64,000 nt of DNA from Salinivirgaceae bacterium (GTDB lineage Bacteria > Bacteroidota > Bacteroidia > Bacteroidales > SZUA-534). The DNA lies in the NCBI GenBank assembly GCA_017474765.1, contig JAFVGW010000056.1:1-64000 (forward strand), read 5' to 3'. The position numbers were made by a program, and so were the translations under genes. Below are positions 44,959 to 54,352 of this stretch, in pieces; position 1 is the first letter of the stretch; each line of letters begins with the position of its first letter. The notes below the pieces were generated by a model. That model ran no database searches, had not been told where the DNA came from, and saw nothing but the letters and a program-made list of their open reading frames with translations.

Positions 44959-45990
44959 TTATTTTCGACAAACGGGCCGGACAGAGAACCCATAGCTGCG
45001 GATACCATTGCCATTAGGACTCAAGTAATTATTGCAATCGAAGCTGCAGAGTCTCGCACCATACGGAGCGTTTCCTCCCATAAAGTACGAGGACCAATAA
45101 ACACCTTCGCAACCAGCATTATAGAGATCTGAACCGCCCTGATATTCCAAACCACCAATATAGCCAGCAGCTGGAAGAAAAATATGAGTATCAGACAAAG
45201 AATAAGACGCTGACACTGGCTCTGCTCCCTCACTTTCCCCCATTCTCCATATTTTTCCTTTATCACTTGCGACTTTTGCTTTATAAACAATGCGTCCTGC
45301 CACATTTTTCCCAATGTAGTTATCGGTCCAAACCCAATAGCATTGTTTGCCCAACTCGCCCCAATCAGCATCGGTCGGCATTGAAAAATCAGAACCTAAC
45401 ACTGATGTAGCGGCATCGTCTTCCGGCAAGAGCATTCCTAGAGTGTCGGTAAAACCATTAAAACCATATTCAGTGGCTGAGCAGTATTTTGTTAGGGTTT
45501 CGTACGAGCCTTTGCAATACTTATAAGTCTCCCAACCGTAAAAGTCTTTTGTTTGGGTTTCGCCCCAGGCATAATAACCGCCATACTCCCAAGGAGCGGT
45601 AGCACCCAAATTGCAAGTTATCCAAAGCGTACCGCTTTCAAGACCCAAATCAACATAATTTTGGTTTCCAAAAGCACCTGTCGCTGTAAACAACTCTTCA
45701 AATTGAGCTTCAATGTTCACATCAGAATTAAACATTATTATCTTGCGTGGATTGTCGGTTTTTCCATCGCTCCATTTTGTAAAGTAATAGCCTTCGGCAG
45801 GGACAGCCGTAAACACAACAGTTTCACCTTCTTTGTATTCGCCACTCTGTCCTTCAACAGTTCCGCCATCGGTGGCAGTAACTTGAACCATATATGTCGG
45901 TTCATCTTCTTTTGGTTCATCTTTTTTGCACCCTGCAAACACCATCGAAATCAATGCAACGCCAAATGTTGCCCATAAAAGTTTTCTCAT
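44959..45990 (-). CDS. InlB B-repeat-type lipoprotein with a Fib-succ-like C-terminal domain
   Basis: The 343-residue lipoprotein has a lipobox with Cys21 (FAGC), a spacer rich in Glu/Asp/Lys, and one InlB B-repeat-like (MucBP-type) domain at about residues 31-93 (TATDGGTVEGQSG and GYYFTKWSDG). The C-terminal region (about 105-343) matches the fibrobacter-succinogenes-major-paralogous-type domain seen in many Bacteroidales surface lipoproteins: VDLGLESGTLWITCNLGA, YYAWGETQTK and SDFSMPTDADWGEL. Probably surface exposed; function unknown. It is more AT-rich than neighbouring genes. Confidence 0.82.
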   Translation of the reverse strand: MRKLLWATFGVALISMVFAGCKKDEPKEDEPTYMVQVTATDGGTVEGQSGEYKEGETVVFTAVPAEGYYFTKWSDGKTDNPRKIIMFNSDVNIEAQFEELFTATGAFGNQNYVDLGLESGTLWITCNLGATAPWEYGGYYAWGETQTKDFYGWETYKYCKGSYETLTKYCSATEYGFNGFTDTLGMLLPEDDAATSVLGSDFSMPTDADWGELGKQCYWVWTDNYIGKNVAGRIVYKAKVASDKGKIWRMGESEGAEPVSASYSLSDTHIFLPAAGYIGGLEYQGGSDLYNAGCEGVYWSSYFMGGNAPYGARLCSFDCNNYLSPNGNGIRSYGFSVRPVCRK

Positions 45991-46168
45991 ATCGATATTA
46001 TTTTTTTACAAAATTACCATTTTGCGCGGATTATCCTAAACAATATTCTTTTCAGAGTTATATGTCAGCATTGTGATTGTGTAGGGCGATTTTTCGTTCA
46101 TTTTTGGTACGCGAAATGTCATTTTTTACACATTTTGAATACCAAATCAATATTGATTAATTCACAAA

Positions 46169-46576
46169 TTAAACATACATAATGCAATCTTCACCATAAA
46201 AAGGAAGCAGATTGTCGTGTGTGCAGAATTTCATATTCTCGGCTTTCGCCTGACAGATAAGCATTTTGTCGAATGGGTCTTTGTGCTGACTTGGCGCCGA
46301 TTCGGAATAGTGAAGCGTGTCCAACAAAAACACGTGTTCAGGCATTAGAGACAGAAGAATCATTCCCGATGTCCGGCAAAGGTCGTTTAACCACCGCCCC
46401 GAAAAGGGAAATTTGTCGGGGTGTAAATGGTGTTTTATTTCTGATTCCCAAATGCTTAACGAACTGTAATATATGGTATTATGATTGTCGGTCAGTAAGT
46501 TTAATGTGTTGGCATCGAGCCTTTTGTCGGCAGTATGAAACCACACCAGTATGTGAGTGTCGAGTATGATTTTCAT
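46169..46576 (-). CDS. PIN-domain toxin (VapC-like)
   Basis: A 135-residue putative ribonuclease toxin. The start at 46576 gives the classic PIN N-terminus MKIILDTHILVWFH with Asp7. Further acidic residues are Glu in IWESEIK (near 50) and Asp in THDNLL (near 120), and KDPFDKML near residue 98 is typical of the family. The antitoxin gene ends 2 nt upstream on the same strand, so the pair is an operon. Confidence 0.85.
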   Translation of the reverse strand: MKIILDTHILVWFHTADKRLDANTLNLLTDNHNTIYYSSLSIWESEIKHHLHPDKFPFSGRWLNDLCRTSGMILLSLMPEHVFLLDTLHYSESAPSQHKDPFDKMLICQAKAENMKFCTHDNLLPFYGEDCIMYV

Positions 46577-46577
46577 A

Positions 46578-46811
46578 TTATTTACACTCAAACATTTGTG
46601 CTATATCTTCGTCACCCAGATTAATATTTTCGGGGTATAGGTATTTGCCTTTGGCAAGCCCTGGAATGGGATGCCCGGCAGTTCCCTTCAATGGTCCGCC
46701 ATTGCCCTGCGTTGCGGTGACATTAATCAGCGAATCAAGAAACAACGAAATCTGCTCGAAGTATTCTTCGGGAATGGCGTGCAGTTTTTTTTCCAATACT
46801 GAATATGTCAT
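46578..46811 (-). CDS. DUF2281-like antitoxin
   Basis: The 77-residue protein precedes and is translationally close to the PIN toxin. The N-terminal segment LEKKLHAIPEEYFEQISLFLDSLI resembles the DUF2281 helix found in antitoxins that pair with PIN toxins, and the C-terminal tail (LAKGKYLYPENINLGDEDIAQMFE) is the toxin-binding type. The DNA-binding element is not obvious, so a partner role is inferred from order and similarity. Confidence 0.75.
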   Translation of the reverse strand: MTYSVLEKKLHAIPEEYFEQISLFLDSLINVTATQGNGGPLKGTAGHPIPGLAKGKYLYPENINLGDEDIAQMFECK

Positions 46812-46838
46812 ACCAATATTTTTTATTCAACAACAATC

Positions 46839-46848
46839 AGTTGCAACT
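46839..46848. promoter_or_regulatory. Short palindrome AGTTGCAACT upstream of the toxin-antitoxin operon
   Basis: A perfect 10-bp palindrome lies 28 bp before the antitoxin start and could be an autoregulatory operator. It contains the GTTGCA word of the other two palindromes. Confidence 0.3.
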
Positions 46849-47015
46849 ATCAAAACACAAAATAACTAAAAAAGTGTGAAAAATGAAAGTTGAATTAACG
46901 ATGGCGAAATCAATTGATAATCACCGCGCAAAAAAAATCCCCGCGCGTCAATCGCAGAACCAACCAAATTCCGTATCATTGCAAAATTTTTTTTATTCCG
47001 AAAAACGCAACAAAA

Positions 47016-48509
47016 ATGGCAAAGATTTTCAACGACGTATCAAGAACATTTGGCGAGTTTCTGCTGATTCCGGGACTCACAACCAAACAGTGCATTCCCA
47101 CAAACGTGTCGCTCCGCACTCCGCTTGTGAAATTCAAGAAGGGCGAAGAGTCGGCCATCAACCTGAACATTCCGTTTGTGTCGGCCATTATGCAGTCGGT
47201 TTCCGACTCGGGCCTGGCCATCGAACTTGCCCGCAACGGCGGCCTGTCGTTCATATTCGGCTCGCAGCCCATTGAGTCACAGGCTGATATGGTTCGCCGC
47301 GTCAAGAAATTCAAAGCCGGTTTCGTTACCAGCGACTCGAACGTGAAACCCGACAACACGCTCTACGACGTGCTCGACCTGATTCAGCGCACCGGCCACT
47401 CAACCATCGGCGTGACCGACGACGGAACGCCCAACGGCCGCCTGCTGGGTATGATTACCAGCCGCGACTACCGCACCGACAAGGACGACCTGAACGACAA
47501 GGTGGCGCAGCATATGACGCCGTTCGACAAACTGACCGTCGGCAAACTGGGCATCTCGCTGAGCGACGCCAACCAACTCATCTGGGACAATAAACTCAAC
47601 ACGCTGCCTATCATCGATGAAAATCAGAAACTTATGTACTTCGTCTTCCGCAAGGACCACGACAGCCACCACGAGAATCCGAACGAACTGTCGGACTCGA
47701 ACAAGAAACTGCTTGTGGGCGCCGGCATCAACACGCGCGACTATGAACAGCGCGTTCCTGCACTGATTGAGGCAGGTGCTGATGTGCTCTGCATCGACTC
47801 GTCGGACGGATACTCGGAATGGCAGCTTGAGACGCTGAAGTGGATTAAGGCAAAATACGGCGACAAGGTTAAGGTTGGCGCTGGCAATATTGTTGATAAA
47901 GAAGGTTTTGACTACCTGGTTGCCGCAGGCGCCGATTTCATTAAGATTGGCATTGGCGGCGGCTCAATCTGTATCACCCGCGAACAGAAGGGCATCGGCC
48001 GCGGTCAGGCCACTGCAGTGATGGATGTGGCAGCCGCTCGCGACGATTACTTCAAGAAAACAGGAATCTACATTCCAATCTGCTCCGATGGCGGCATTGT
48101 GCAGGACTACCATATGGTGCTTGCTCTGGCAATGGGCGCCGACTTCCTGATGATGGGCCGCTACTTTGCCCGCTTCGACGAGTCGCCGACCAAGAAACTC
48201 ACCATCGGCAACCGCATTGTGAAGGAATACTGGGGCGAGGGCTCGAACCGTGCAAAGAACTGGCAGCGCTACGATATGGGCGGTGCCGCTGCTCTGAAGT
48301 TCGAGGAAGGCGTTGACAGCTACGTGCCTTACGCCGGCAAGATGAAGGACAACCTGGCACTCACTTTGGGCAAAATCCGCGCCACAATGTGCAGCTGCGG
48401 CTCGTTGTCAATCAAAGAGTTGCAGCAGAATGCAAAAATCACCGTCGTTTCATCGACGTCAATCATCGAGGGCGGTGCTCACGATGTGATTCTGAAAGAC
48501 CAGAATTGA
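47016..48509 (+). CDS. guaB: IMP dehydrogenase
   Basis: GuaB oxidises IMP to XMP, the committed step of GMP synthesis. The 497-residue protein has a (beta/alpha)8 barrel interrupted by a CBS pair ([16 protein letters not shown] and [18 protein letters not shown]). The catalytic loop [10 protein letters not shown] holds Cys319, and [11 protein letters not shown] and [13 protein letters not shown] follow. The ATG at 47016 gives [20 protein letters not shown]; an upstream in-frame ATG would add 34 residues of non-conserved sequence. Confidence 0.95.
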   Translation: MAKIFNDVSRTFGEFLLIPGLTTKQCIPTNVSLRTPLVKFKKGEESAINLNIPFVSAIMQSVSDSGLAIELARNGGLSFIFGSQPIESQADMVRRVKKFKAGFVTSDSNVKPDNTLYDVLDLIQRTGHSTIGVTDDGTPNGRLLGMITSRDYRTDKDDLNDKVAQHMTPFDKLTVGKLGISLSDANQLIWDNKLNTLPIIDENQKLMYFVFRKDHDSHHENPNELSDSNKKLLVGAGINTRDYEQRVPALIEAGADVLCIDSSDGYSEWQLETLKWIKAKYGDKVKVGAGNIVDKEGFDYLVAAGADFIKIGIGGGSICITREQKGIGRGQATAVMDVAAARDDYFKKTGIYIPICSDGGIVQDYHMVLALAMGADFLMMGRYFARFDESPTKKLTIGNRIVKEYWGEGSNRAKNWQRYDMGGAAALKFEEGVDSYVPYAGKMKDNLALTLGKIRATMCSCGSLSIKELQQNAKITVVSSTSIIEGGAHDVILKDQN

Positions 48510-48535
48510 TTTAAGTTGTTAATTGATAGAGTGTG

Positions 48536-48572
48536 AAAGGTCGTCGGAAGGCGACCTTTTGCTGTTTTCAAC
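48536..48572 (+). terminator. Terminator of guaB
   Basis: A 10-bp stem with one wobble (48536-48545 with 48550-48559), GGAA tetraloop, and a T-rich tail. Confidence 0.75.
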
Positions 48573-48613
48573 TTTTTCCGCAACTTTGCGGCTGAATTTA
48601 AACACACAAAGCT

Positions 48614-48868
48614 ATGGGTAAGAAAGAGAAGCCAAGTTTTCTCGATTACCTTAATGCCGTGAAAAAGGCTGACAGGGAAAGAGAAATCGCGCAGCACGGC
48701 AAGCTGATTTCGACGCGGCCGCTGCGGATTGTGAAGTCAAAGAAAGTTTACGACCGTAAACGTGACAAAAGAGATTGCTCGTATTATGATGGCAGTCTCT
48801 TTTTTTTGCACAATCATCAAACTAGTGTATCGTCTTTCCTTATCTTCGCGCCAAAATATCGGAACTGA
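48614..48868 (+). CDS. Small basic protein of unknown function, frame continuing through a terminator
   Basis: The frame codes 84 residues. The first 55 or so look like a real small protein: MGKKEKPSFLDYLNAVKKAD, then REREIAQHGK and RIVKSKKVYDRKRDKRD. This resembles, from memory, short basic proteins found in many Bacteroidales. After that the frame reads through a strong terminator hairpin and ends at a TGATG overlap with the next gene. The last 28 residues (about 57-84) are probably not conserved. It may be a stop-less or frameshifted copy, or the real stop may lie in a segment differing from the true genome. Confidence 0.55.
   Translation: MGKKEKPSFLDYLNAVKKADREREIAQHGKLISTRPLRIVKSKKVYDRKRDKRDCSYYDGSLFFLHNHQTSVSSFLIFAPKYRN
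48768..48807 (+). terminator. Terminator within the small-protein frame
   Basis: An 11-bp stem with one wobble (48768-48778 with 48792-48802, AAAGAGATTGC arm) is followed by a run of seven Ts. It lies inside the open frame of the small protein. Confidence 0.8.
48841..48848 (+). promoter_or_regulatory. Candidate -7 element for the outer-membrane pair
   Basis: TATCTTCG, one mismatch from TAnnTTTG, lies 20 nt before the ATG at 48868. No -33 at normal spacing. Confidence 0.3.
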
Positions 48869-49782
48869 TGAAACGTAAGTTTCTGTTTTTTATGTTGTTG
48901 ATGGCCGCTATTCCCGTTGTTGCGCAGACACCGCTGAACAAAACGTCGCAACGGACGGTAACGCAGATTTCGCCCTACTATTTCGGACCGAATGCGTTTG
49001 CCGTGCCCGAGATGCTTGATGGCCGTGTGCAACCCGTGCTCCGCGCCGAGGTGGCGACTGACTATTTCAAGGGCTTCCGCGGCGACCGCACCATCGACGC
49101 ATCGTTCAAACTGAACATTCCACTCTGGACCGACCGCGCAAATCTGTCGGTGTGGATGCCCGCCATGGAATGGTACCGCAACACCGACGAGAGTCTTGCC
49201 GCCTGCCGCGTTCAGCCCGAAAACATTGAGGAGGCCCGCGACGGGCATCTTGCTGGTGATGTGTATGTCAGCACCGATATGCAGGTTCTTCGCGAAAGCG
49301 GTCTCCGCCCCGATGTTGTGGTTCGGGCTGCGCTGAAGACGGCTTCGGGTTTTGAGTCGTTTCATGCGCGCTACTACGATAGTCCGGGGTATTTTTTCGA
49401 CGTAACTGCCGCAAAATCAGTGGCTGTTGGAAGCGGAAAATGGAATCACAGTTTGCGGGCGGCTGTCACCACAGGATTTCTCTGCTGGCAAACCGACCTC
49501 GGCCGCCAGAACGATGCCACACAATGGGGCGTGATGGCAAAATGGGAGAACACATATTTCTCGTTATCAGCCAATTTGGCGGGATATGGCGGTTGGGAAC
49601 ATAACAACGATGATGGCGGATTGGCTCATGACCGTCCTGCTGTGCTGCGTTTAGACCTTGTTGGCCACATCGGGCAGTTGGATGCCGTAGCGGTCTATCA
49701 GTACGGCTTGCGCGACTATCCTTACCATTTAGTGCGCATAGGTCTGGCCTACAAAATTGATATTTTATCGATGATGAAATAA
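48868..49782 (+). CDS. Unknown exported protein with beta-rich outer-membrane-like sequence
   Basis: The 304-residue protein has a signal peptide (to about residue 18, PVVAQ) and beta-strand-rich sequence with aromatic residues alternating (SPYYFGPNAFAVPEML, RGDRTIDASFKLNIPLW). It may be a small barrel or a partner of the following receptor-like gene, which begins 8 nt after its stop. No family was recognised. Co-transcription with the next gene is likely. Confidence 0.65.
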   Translation: MKRKFLFFMLLMAAIPVVAQTPLNKTSQRTVTQISPYYFGPNAFAVPEMLDGRVQPVLRAEVATDYFKGFRGDRTIDASFKLNIPLWTDRANLSVWMPAMEWYRNTDESLAACRVQPENIEEARDGHLAGDVYVSTDMQVLRESGLRPDVVVRAALKTASGFESFHARYYDSPGYFFDVTAAKSVAVGSGKWNHSLRAAVTTGFLCWQTDLGRQNDATQWGVMAKWENTYFSLSANLAGYGGWEHNNDDGGLAHDRPAVLRLDLVGHIGQLDAVAVYQYGLRDYPYHLVRIGLAYKIDILSMMK

Positions 49783-49789
49783 TAAACCA

Positions 49790-52180
49790 ATGATAATCAA
49801 AAGAATAATATTTGTTTTAACTGTGATTGCCACCGCGCTGACAGCCTCGGCGCAGATTGATGAGGACTCAGTGAGCGCTGCGTTTTTCCGCGATTTCTAC
49901 CATCAGGGGCACCTGGTGCATTGGCTCGACGCCTTGTCGGACCACACTGTCTATCAAGGACTTCACCTGGGTCAGTGGGACGAGTCGGGACAGTTGATGT
50001 TCACTGTTGATGGAAATTCATTCCGCTGGAACCGCTTCTACATCGACGGGTTCCGAATCGACAGCCGCTTCACCGCTGGTTCGTCGGTTTATGTCCCCAA
50101 TATGGAGCACTACAATCTGCGAATCGACAATCGCGGCTCAATTCTCAACTTCAGCCTCGACACCATTTTAAGCGAGTACGCTGCCGTGTCGTACAACCGT
50201 GGCAATCTGGGCGGAATCTCGCGCGGCTCGGCCGACATCATCCATCTTTTTCACGGCACTGGTACCGACGACGCCTTCGACTCGTCGACTATTCGCAAAC
50301 GTCAATATATTAAAAATCAGGGAACTGCCGACGCTGCATTCACTTTGGAAAGAGACGGACAAAGCTATCGGCAGCATATTTACACTTGTCTCGGACGACT
50401 GATGCTGCCCAACTACGACCAGAACGGACTCCTCATCGACAAACCGCTCTATAGTGCCAATCATTATAAAATCCAACTCGACGGACAGTTGCCTGCAAGG
50501 AGGTGGTTTGACCATATCGGATACTTCATAAATTTTTCTGATAAAGACAATTACGGGGCTGAATTCTACTTTAACAGTGCCGAACTGATGGAACTCTCAA
50601 TTGCGAGTGCATCGCTCTATGCAAGCTGCGGCGGCCTGACAACAGGCTTAACTTGGGCATCTAACACCATACATCACAACAATTTAGAGTTCAGCCGCAA
50701 CATTATTGACCAGGATGGCGAGTCGCTTGAGCCGTGGATGCCCGACGGCCGCACAAGCGAGTTGACCTGGGCGCTCAACTACAGTCGCAAAGTGCTGCCG
50801 TGGCTGCAATTAAAGGCCGATGGCTACAACTCGCTGCTCATCTTCAATCCCGACAAAGAGACTTTCAGCAATAATGTCTATTTCCAGCATATTTTTCAGA
50901 CGGAGCCAACGCCGCTCTACCGCTACGACTGGACAAGCCACAAATTCACTTCGGGCTTGATTGAGAATAAGATAGGTTTTGAGGCTTGGAAGGATTTGAC
51001 TGAAAAACTGAGCATTTCAGGCGAGGCCGCGTTTACTCTCGATGGAATGTTGCTCGACGGCAAAACCAAAATATCGCCTAACGTTCAGGCGGCCGTCAAA
51101 CTCGATTTCCGCCCGTTCGAGTGGCTCAAAATGGGGCTGACGCTTGCCCACGACCGCATAAGTTACAACATTGAGGACATCCGTTTCATGAGCAACGACT
51201 ATATGAATGCCGATGTTTATTTTGCTGATTCTGACCGACTTTTCACAACCACTGGCGGTCGTTATCACCACTATGCAAAGCATCTGTGGCAGCCTGGATA
51301 TTTCACTGTCAACATTCCTGTTTATCTGTACTTCGGCAGGCATGAGTTTGCTTTCTTGCAGACTTACAAGAAGTTCCATCATACATGGATGGCTAAATTC
51401 GAAGATGGTGTTGCTGCCAATTGTTTCGCCGATGCCGACAGCTACTATTTCCTGAATCCAGGCCAGCGCGATTATGTTATTGATTATCTGCATAAAAGCA
51501 TGATGGGCAGCAATCCGTTGATTAACACACCTTTTTATGTAACGCAGAATTCGCGCTACACCTACCGCGGCGAGAATGTTCTGTTCAGCCTCTCGTGGCA
51601 ATCGATGATGGGAGCGGGGTTCTCGGCTTTGGGTAATGGTCCGGCATCGAACAACGTTGGTGTTCTGTCAGAATCGACAGCCAATCCCAACACTTTCAAC
51701 ACGATGGAGAATTCTAATGGCAAATATCCAGGTGTTGGCCGCCTCGACCAGGACAAGGCTTATGTTTGTCGTATCTATCTGGCACACAATGTCAACCGCT
51801 ATTTTCAATACGGCATCACTGGCCGCTGGACCGACGGGCAGCCATTTGTCTATTTCAACACCGCCACCTTGACAAACGGTGACGGAGACACGCAGATGGC
51901 CATACGCCCGTATTGCTCACGCGGCATCAACCCCACCGACGGCAATTTCGGCTGTCGCGAAAGCGCACTGTTCAATATCGACCTTCACGCCCGCCTGACG
52001 TGGACAGCCTTGCAGCACGCAATGAGTCTTAACGTGCTGTGCTACAATATCTATGACTTTGGTAATGTCTATAACGAGATGTGTTTTCCCGAGGGTTCGG
52101 AAGGCAAGGGCCAGCGCGGCGACAACATGACGCTCACCATTCCGCGCGGCGTGGTGGCAACGCTGAAAATTGAGTTGTAG
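49790..52180 (+). CDS. TonB-receptor-like outer-membrane protein (796 residues)
   Basis: A signal peptide (ending near TASAQ) is followed by a region with plug-like features (RWNRFYIDGFRIDSRF, then VYVPNMEHYNLRIDN), and then a long stretch of alternating strands that fits a barrel. No carboxypeptidase-like domain, no TonB box and no SusD partner are seen. The C-terminus is VVATLKIEL. The preceding 304-residue gene is probably its partner. Its substrate is unknown. The family is only moderately certain. Confidence 0.65.
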   Translation: MIIKRIIFVLTVIATALTASAQIDEDSVSAAFFRDFYHQGHLVHWLDALSDHTVYQGLHLGQWDESGQLMFTVDGNSFRWNRFYIDGFRIDSRFTAGSSVYVPNMEHYNLRIDNRGSILNFSLDTILSEYAAVSYNRGNLGGISRGSADIIHLFHGTGTDDAFDSSTIRKRQYIKNQGTADAAFTLERDGQSYRQHIYTCLGRLMLPNYDQNGLLIDKPLYSANHYKIQLDGQLPARRWFDHIGYFINFSDKDNYGAEFYFNSAELMELSIASASLYASCGGLTTGLTWASNTIHHNNLEFSRNIIDQDGESLEPWMPDGRTSELTWALNYSRKVLPWLQLKADGYNSLLIFNPDKETFSNNVYFQHIFQTEPTPLYRYDWTSHKFTSGLIENKIGFEAWKDLTEKLSISGEAAFTLDGMLLDGKTKISPNVQAAVKLDFRPFEWLKMGLTLAHDRISYNIEDIRFMSNDYMNADVYFADSDRLFTTTGGRYHHYAKHLWQPGYFTVNIPVYLYFGRHEFAFLQTYKKFHHTWMAKFEDGVAANCFADADSYYFLNPGQRDYVIDYLHKSMMGSNPLINTPFYVTQNSRYTYRGENVLFSLSWQSMMGAGFSALGNGPASNNVGVLSESTANPNTFNTMENSNGKYPGVGRLDQDKAYVCRIYLAHNVNRYFQYGITGRWTDGQPFVYFNTATLTNGDGDTQMAIRPYCSRGINPTDGNFGCRESALFNIDLHARLTWTALQHAMSLNVLCYNIYDFGNVYNEMCFPEGSEGKGQRGDNMTLTIPRGVVATLKIEL

Positions 52181-52240
52181 TCAGACGGTGTTTGACCACT
52201 GAACACGCGGATTTTGTTGTGATTAGCGAATCAAATGGTT

Positions 52241-52693
52241 TTACTTGTTCTCGTCGTTCATGTAAACCAGAAACCATTTGCCGTCAACAAGTTCGAATCG
52301 GCACTCAACAAATAATCCTGCTTGGTTAATCCATATTTTCTGGGTGAAGGAGGTTTCGGTTTTAGAGTACGTGGCCCTGTATTTGCTCTTGTCAACATCA
52401 TAGACGCGTGTGGTCATCAGGTGCCAGTTTTGGGGAGTCCATTTGGTGGAGTTGTCCACAGTGTGGTAGCCGCCCCCAAGCGGAAACTTGATGCGCGACA
52501 TCTGGAAAGCGCTGTCGGCATGGAAGCGGTCGTAGAACTTGTCGAAATCCTCAGTTTTCGACTTCTTCTTGCGGCTTTTTTCAACTGTTGTTGTGGCTTT
52601 TCCGCCCGATTCGGGTGTTTTTTGCGTGGTCGATGTCGGTTTGCAGCCGGCAATGGCGGCACAGCAAATCAGAATGTAAAGCAAACGTTTCAT
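52241..52693 (-). CDS. DUF4348-type lipoprotein
   Basis: A 150-residue lipoprotein with Cys17 (AIAGC), a Ser/Thr/Lys-rich spacer and a C-terminal DUF4348-like domain: FDKFYDRFHADSAFQMSRIK, then TEDFDKFYDR just before, and FVECRFELVDGKWFLVYM at the end. The family is Bacteroidetes-specific and of unknown function. The start at 52693 gives MKRLLYILICC. It lies 17 nt after the TPR-LuxR regulator stop and is probably in the same operon. Confidence 0.78.
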   Translation of the reverse strand: MKRLLYILICCAAIAGCKPTSTTQKTPESGGKATTTVEKSRKKKSKTEDFDKFYDRFHADSAFQMSRIKFPLGGGYHTVDNSTKWTPQNWHLMTTRVYDVDKSKYRATYSKTETSFTQKIWINQAGLFVECRFELVDGKWFLVYMNDENK

Positions 52694-52710
52694 AGGAACA
52701 AAAACTGAGT

Positions 52711-54195
52711 TTAGACGCTTGCAAAACCATGTTTTACGGCGTACAGAATGAGTTCGGTGTTGTTGCATACGCCAATTTTCTGGTAAATTGTCGACTTGTG
52801 GTTATCGACGGTCTTTTTGCTGATACCGAAATCGTCGGCAATCTCCTTGCTCAGCTTGCCTTGGCAGCACGCCTGAATAATCTCCCGTTCCCGAGGTGAC
52901 AGTTTGATGTTGTCGTCAGGTTTGCCTGCTGCAAGTTTCGGGGGTTCTGTCGATGTACTCACAAACTGTTGTATTGGAGGCTGCTCGGTTGTGATGTCGA
53001 GGGTGATTAAGTCATTTTGATTTGTATTGTCTTTATTTTCAGTGATTTTGCCCGCAGCCGCTAAATTGTTTGCTGGTTGTTTGATGACAAACAGTTCGCG
53101 GGCCATCTTTTCTGTGTGTTCAATGTCGCGGCGCATACGGCGGACAATATGCACCAGCACGGTGCCTATAAGAATAGCGGCGAAAACAATCACAAATACA
53201 ACCAGCGCATAACGCTGATGGTTGACAATCACTTGCAGTTCAGCCTTTTCCTTCTCTTTTTCTGCGGTTGCGTAGCGCACTTCAAAATCAGCTATCTGCT
53301 GGCTAATTTGCTCGTTGTAGAGCGAGTCGTTGAGAGCCAGAGTCTGCTCGTAGAGTTCCGGACTTTTGCGCAATTCGGCAAGCAGGCGCAAGGCGTCGAG
53401 CTTGGTTTTGCGCTTGTTCAGTTGCGAACTCAAGGCAAGGCATTCGGCGGCCGCTTTTTCGGCGTCGGCTTTGCGATTGAGTGCCATGAAGTTTTTGGTT
53501 TGGGCTATCAGATTGATACATAGGCTGTAAGTGTTGCCAGAGGCGCGTAGTCCTTTGGTCGCTTTGGCCAAAGTGGTTTCAGCCTTCACATAATCTTTTT
53601 GCCTCAAATAGGCCTCTCCGAGTTGCGACAGGCGCACAGGCATTTTGTCGGTGCGGTTGTCGGCAGAGTCGAGTGCGTAAGCTTTGCGGATGTAGCTGAT
53701 GGCTTCCGCATTCTTCCCGTTTGCCGATAGAATCTCGCCCAAAACAGCGTAGCGGCCAGCTTTCATCTGTGTGTTGTCGTGCGGCACATACATTATTGCC
53801 TGCGACATATATTGTTCGGCATCGTTAAAAAGTTTCTGGTGGGTAAAAAGTATTGCCAGCAGATTGAAGGATGTCGATATGCGCACTGAATCACCAATCT
53901 GAAAATCGCATTCCAACGACCGTTTCCCGTAATTAACAGCTTTGTCGTACTGCCCCAAATCCCAGTAGGCATACGATAGACCGTTGTATGTGTCTGAAAA
54001 ATAGCATAATGAATCGGCGGGGATGTATTGTATCGCTTCCTCAAGATATTTCACCGAACCGCGATAGTCGTTGTTCTTCTCGCACTCATCATATTTGGCA
54101 TACAACTCATTGTATTTTTGGATATTTGCTGCTGTTGATTGTGGTATTATGCTGAAAATGAGCGCTGTAGAGATGCATATTTTTAAAATCATCAT
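52711..54195 (-). CDS. Membrane-bound TPR-LuxR family regulator
   Basis: A 494-residue regulator with a signal or N-terminal membrane segment, a TPR-rich helical repeat region (about residues 40-320), a transmembrane helix near residue 340 (VVFVIVFAAILIGTVLVHIV), a coiled coil, and a C-terminal LuxR helix-turn-helix (LSPREREIIQACCQGKLSKE, then DDFGISKKTVDNHKSTIY). The HTH is therefore cytoplasmic and the TPR part periplasmic, as in the Bacteroidetes class of such proteins. The start at 54195 or 54192 is used because it follows a -7 element at 54209-54216; upstream in-frame sequence overlaps the infB terminator and infB itself. Confidence 0.82.
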   Translation of the reverse strand: MMILKICISTALIFSIIPQSTAANIQKYNELYAKYDECEKNNDYRGSVKYLEEAIQYIPADSLCYFSDTYNGLSYAYWDLGQYDKAVNYGKRSLECDFQIGDSVRISTSFNLLAILFTHQKLFNDAEQYMSQAIMYVPHDNTQMKAGRYAVLGEILSANGKNAEAISYIRKAYALDSADNRTDKMPVRLSQLGEAYLRQKDYVKAETTLAKATKGLRASGNTYSLCINLIAQTKNFMALNRKADAEKAAAECLALSSQLNKRKTKLDALRLLAELRKSPELYEQTLALNDSLYNEQISQQIADFEVRYATAEKEKEKAELQVIVNHQRYALVVFVIVFAAILIGTVLVHIVRRMRRDIEHTEKMARELFVIKQPANNLAAAGKITENKDNTNQNDLITLDITTEQPPIQQFVSTSTEPPKLAAGKPDDNIKLSPREREIIQACCQGKLSKEIADDFGISKKTVDNHKSTIYQKIGVCNNTELILYAVKHGFASV

Positions 54196-54208
54196 TCGAA
54201 AATTTTCA

Positions 54209-54216
54209 CAAAAGTA
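54209..54216 (-). promoter_or_regulatory. -7 element for the TPR-LuxR gene
   Basis: Minus strand TACTTTTG, a perfect TAnnTTTG, 14 nt before the first ATG. The leader would be very short. It supports the start at 54195/54192. Confidence 0.4.
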
Positions 54217-54277
54217 GAAGAAAAATCCGTGTTGTGTCGTTTTTTTATCCTTCAATTCCCGTGCCCAGCGTTTAATC

Positions 54278-54314
54278 AGTAAAAAAAGGAAGTCCCATTT
54301 CTGGAACTTCCTTT
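54278..54314 (-). terminator. Terminator of the rimP-nusA-infB operon
   Basis: A 9-bp stem (54285-54293 with 54306-54314) is extended by two more pairs across a bulge, and on the minus strand runs into seven Ts. Confidence 0.8.
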
Positions 54315-54352
54315 CGTATTTAACCTTGATTGTGTGTTCGTAGAACCGATTT

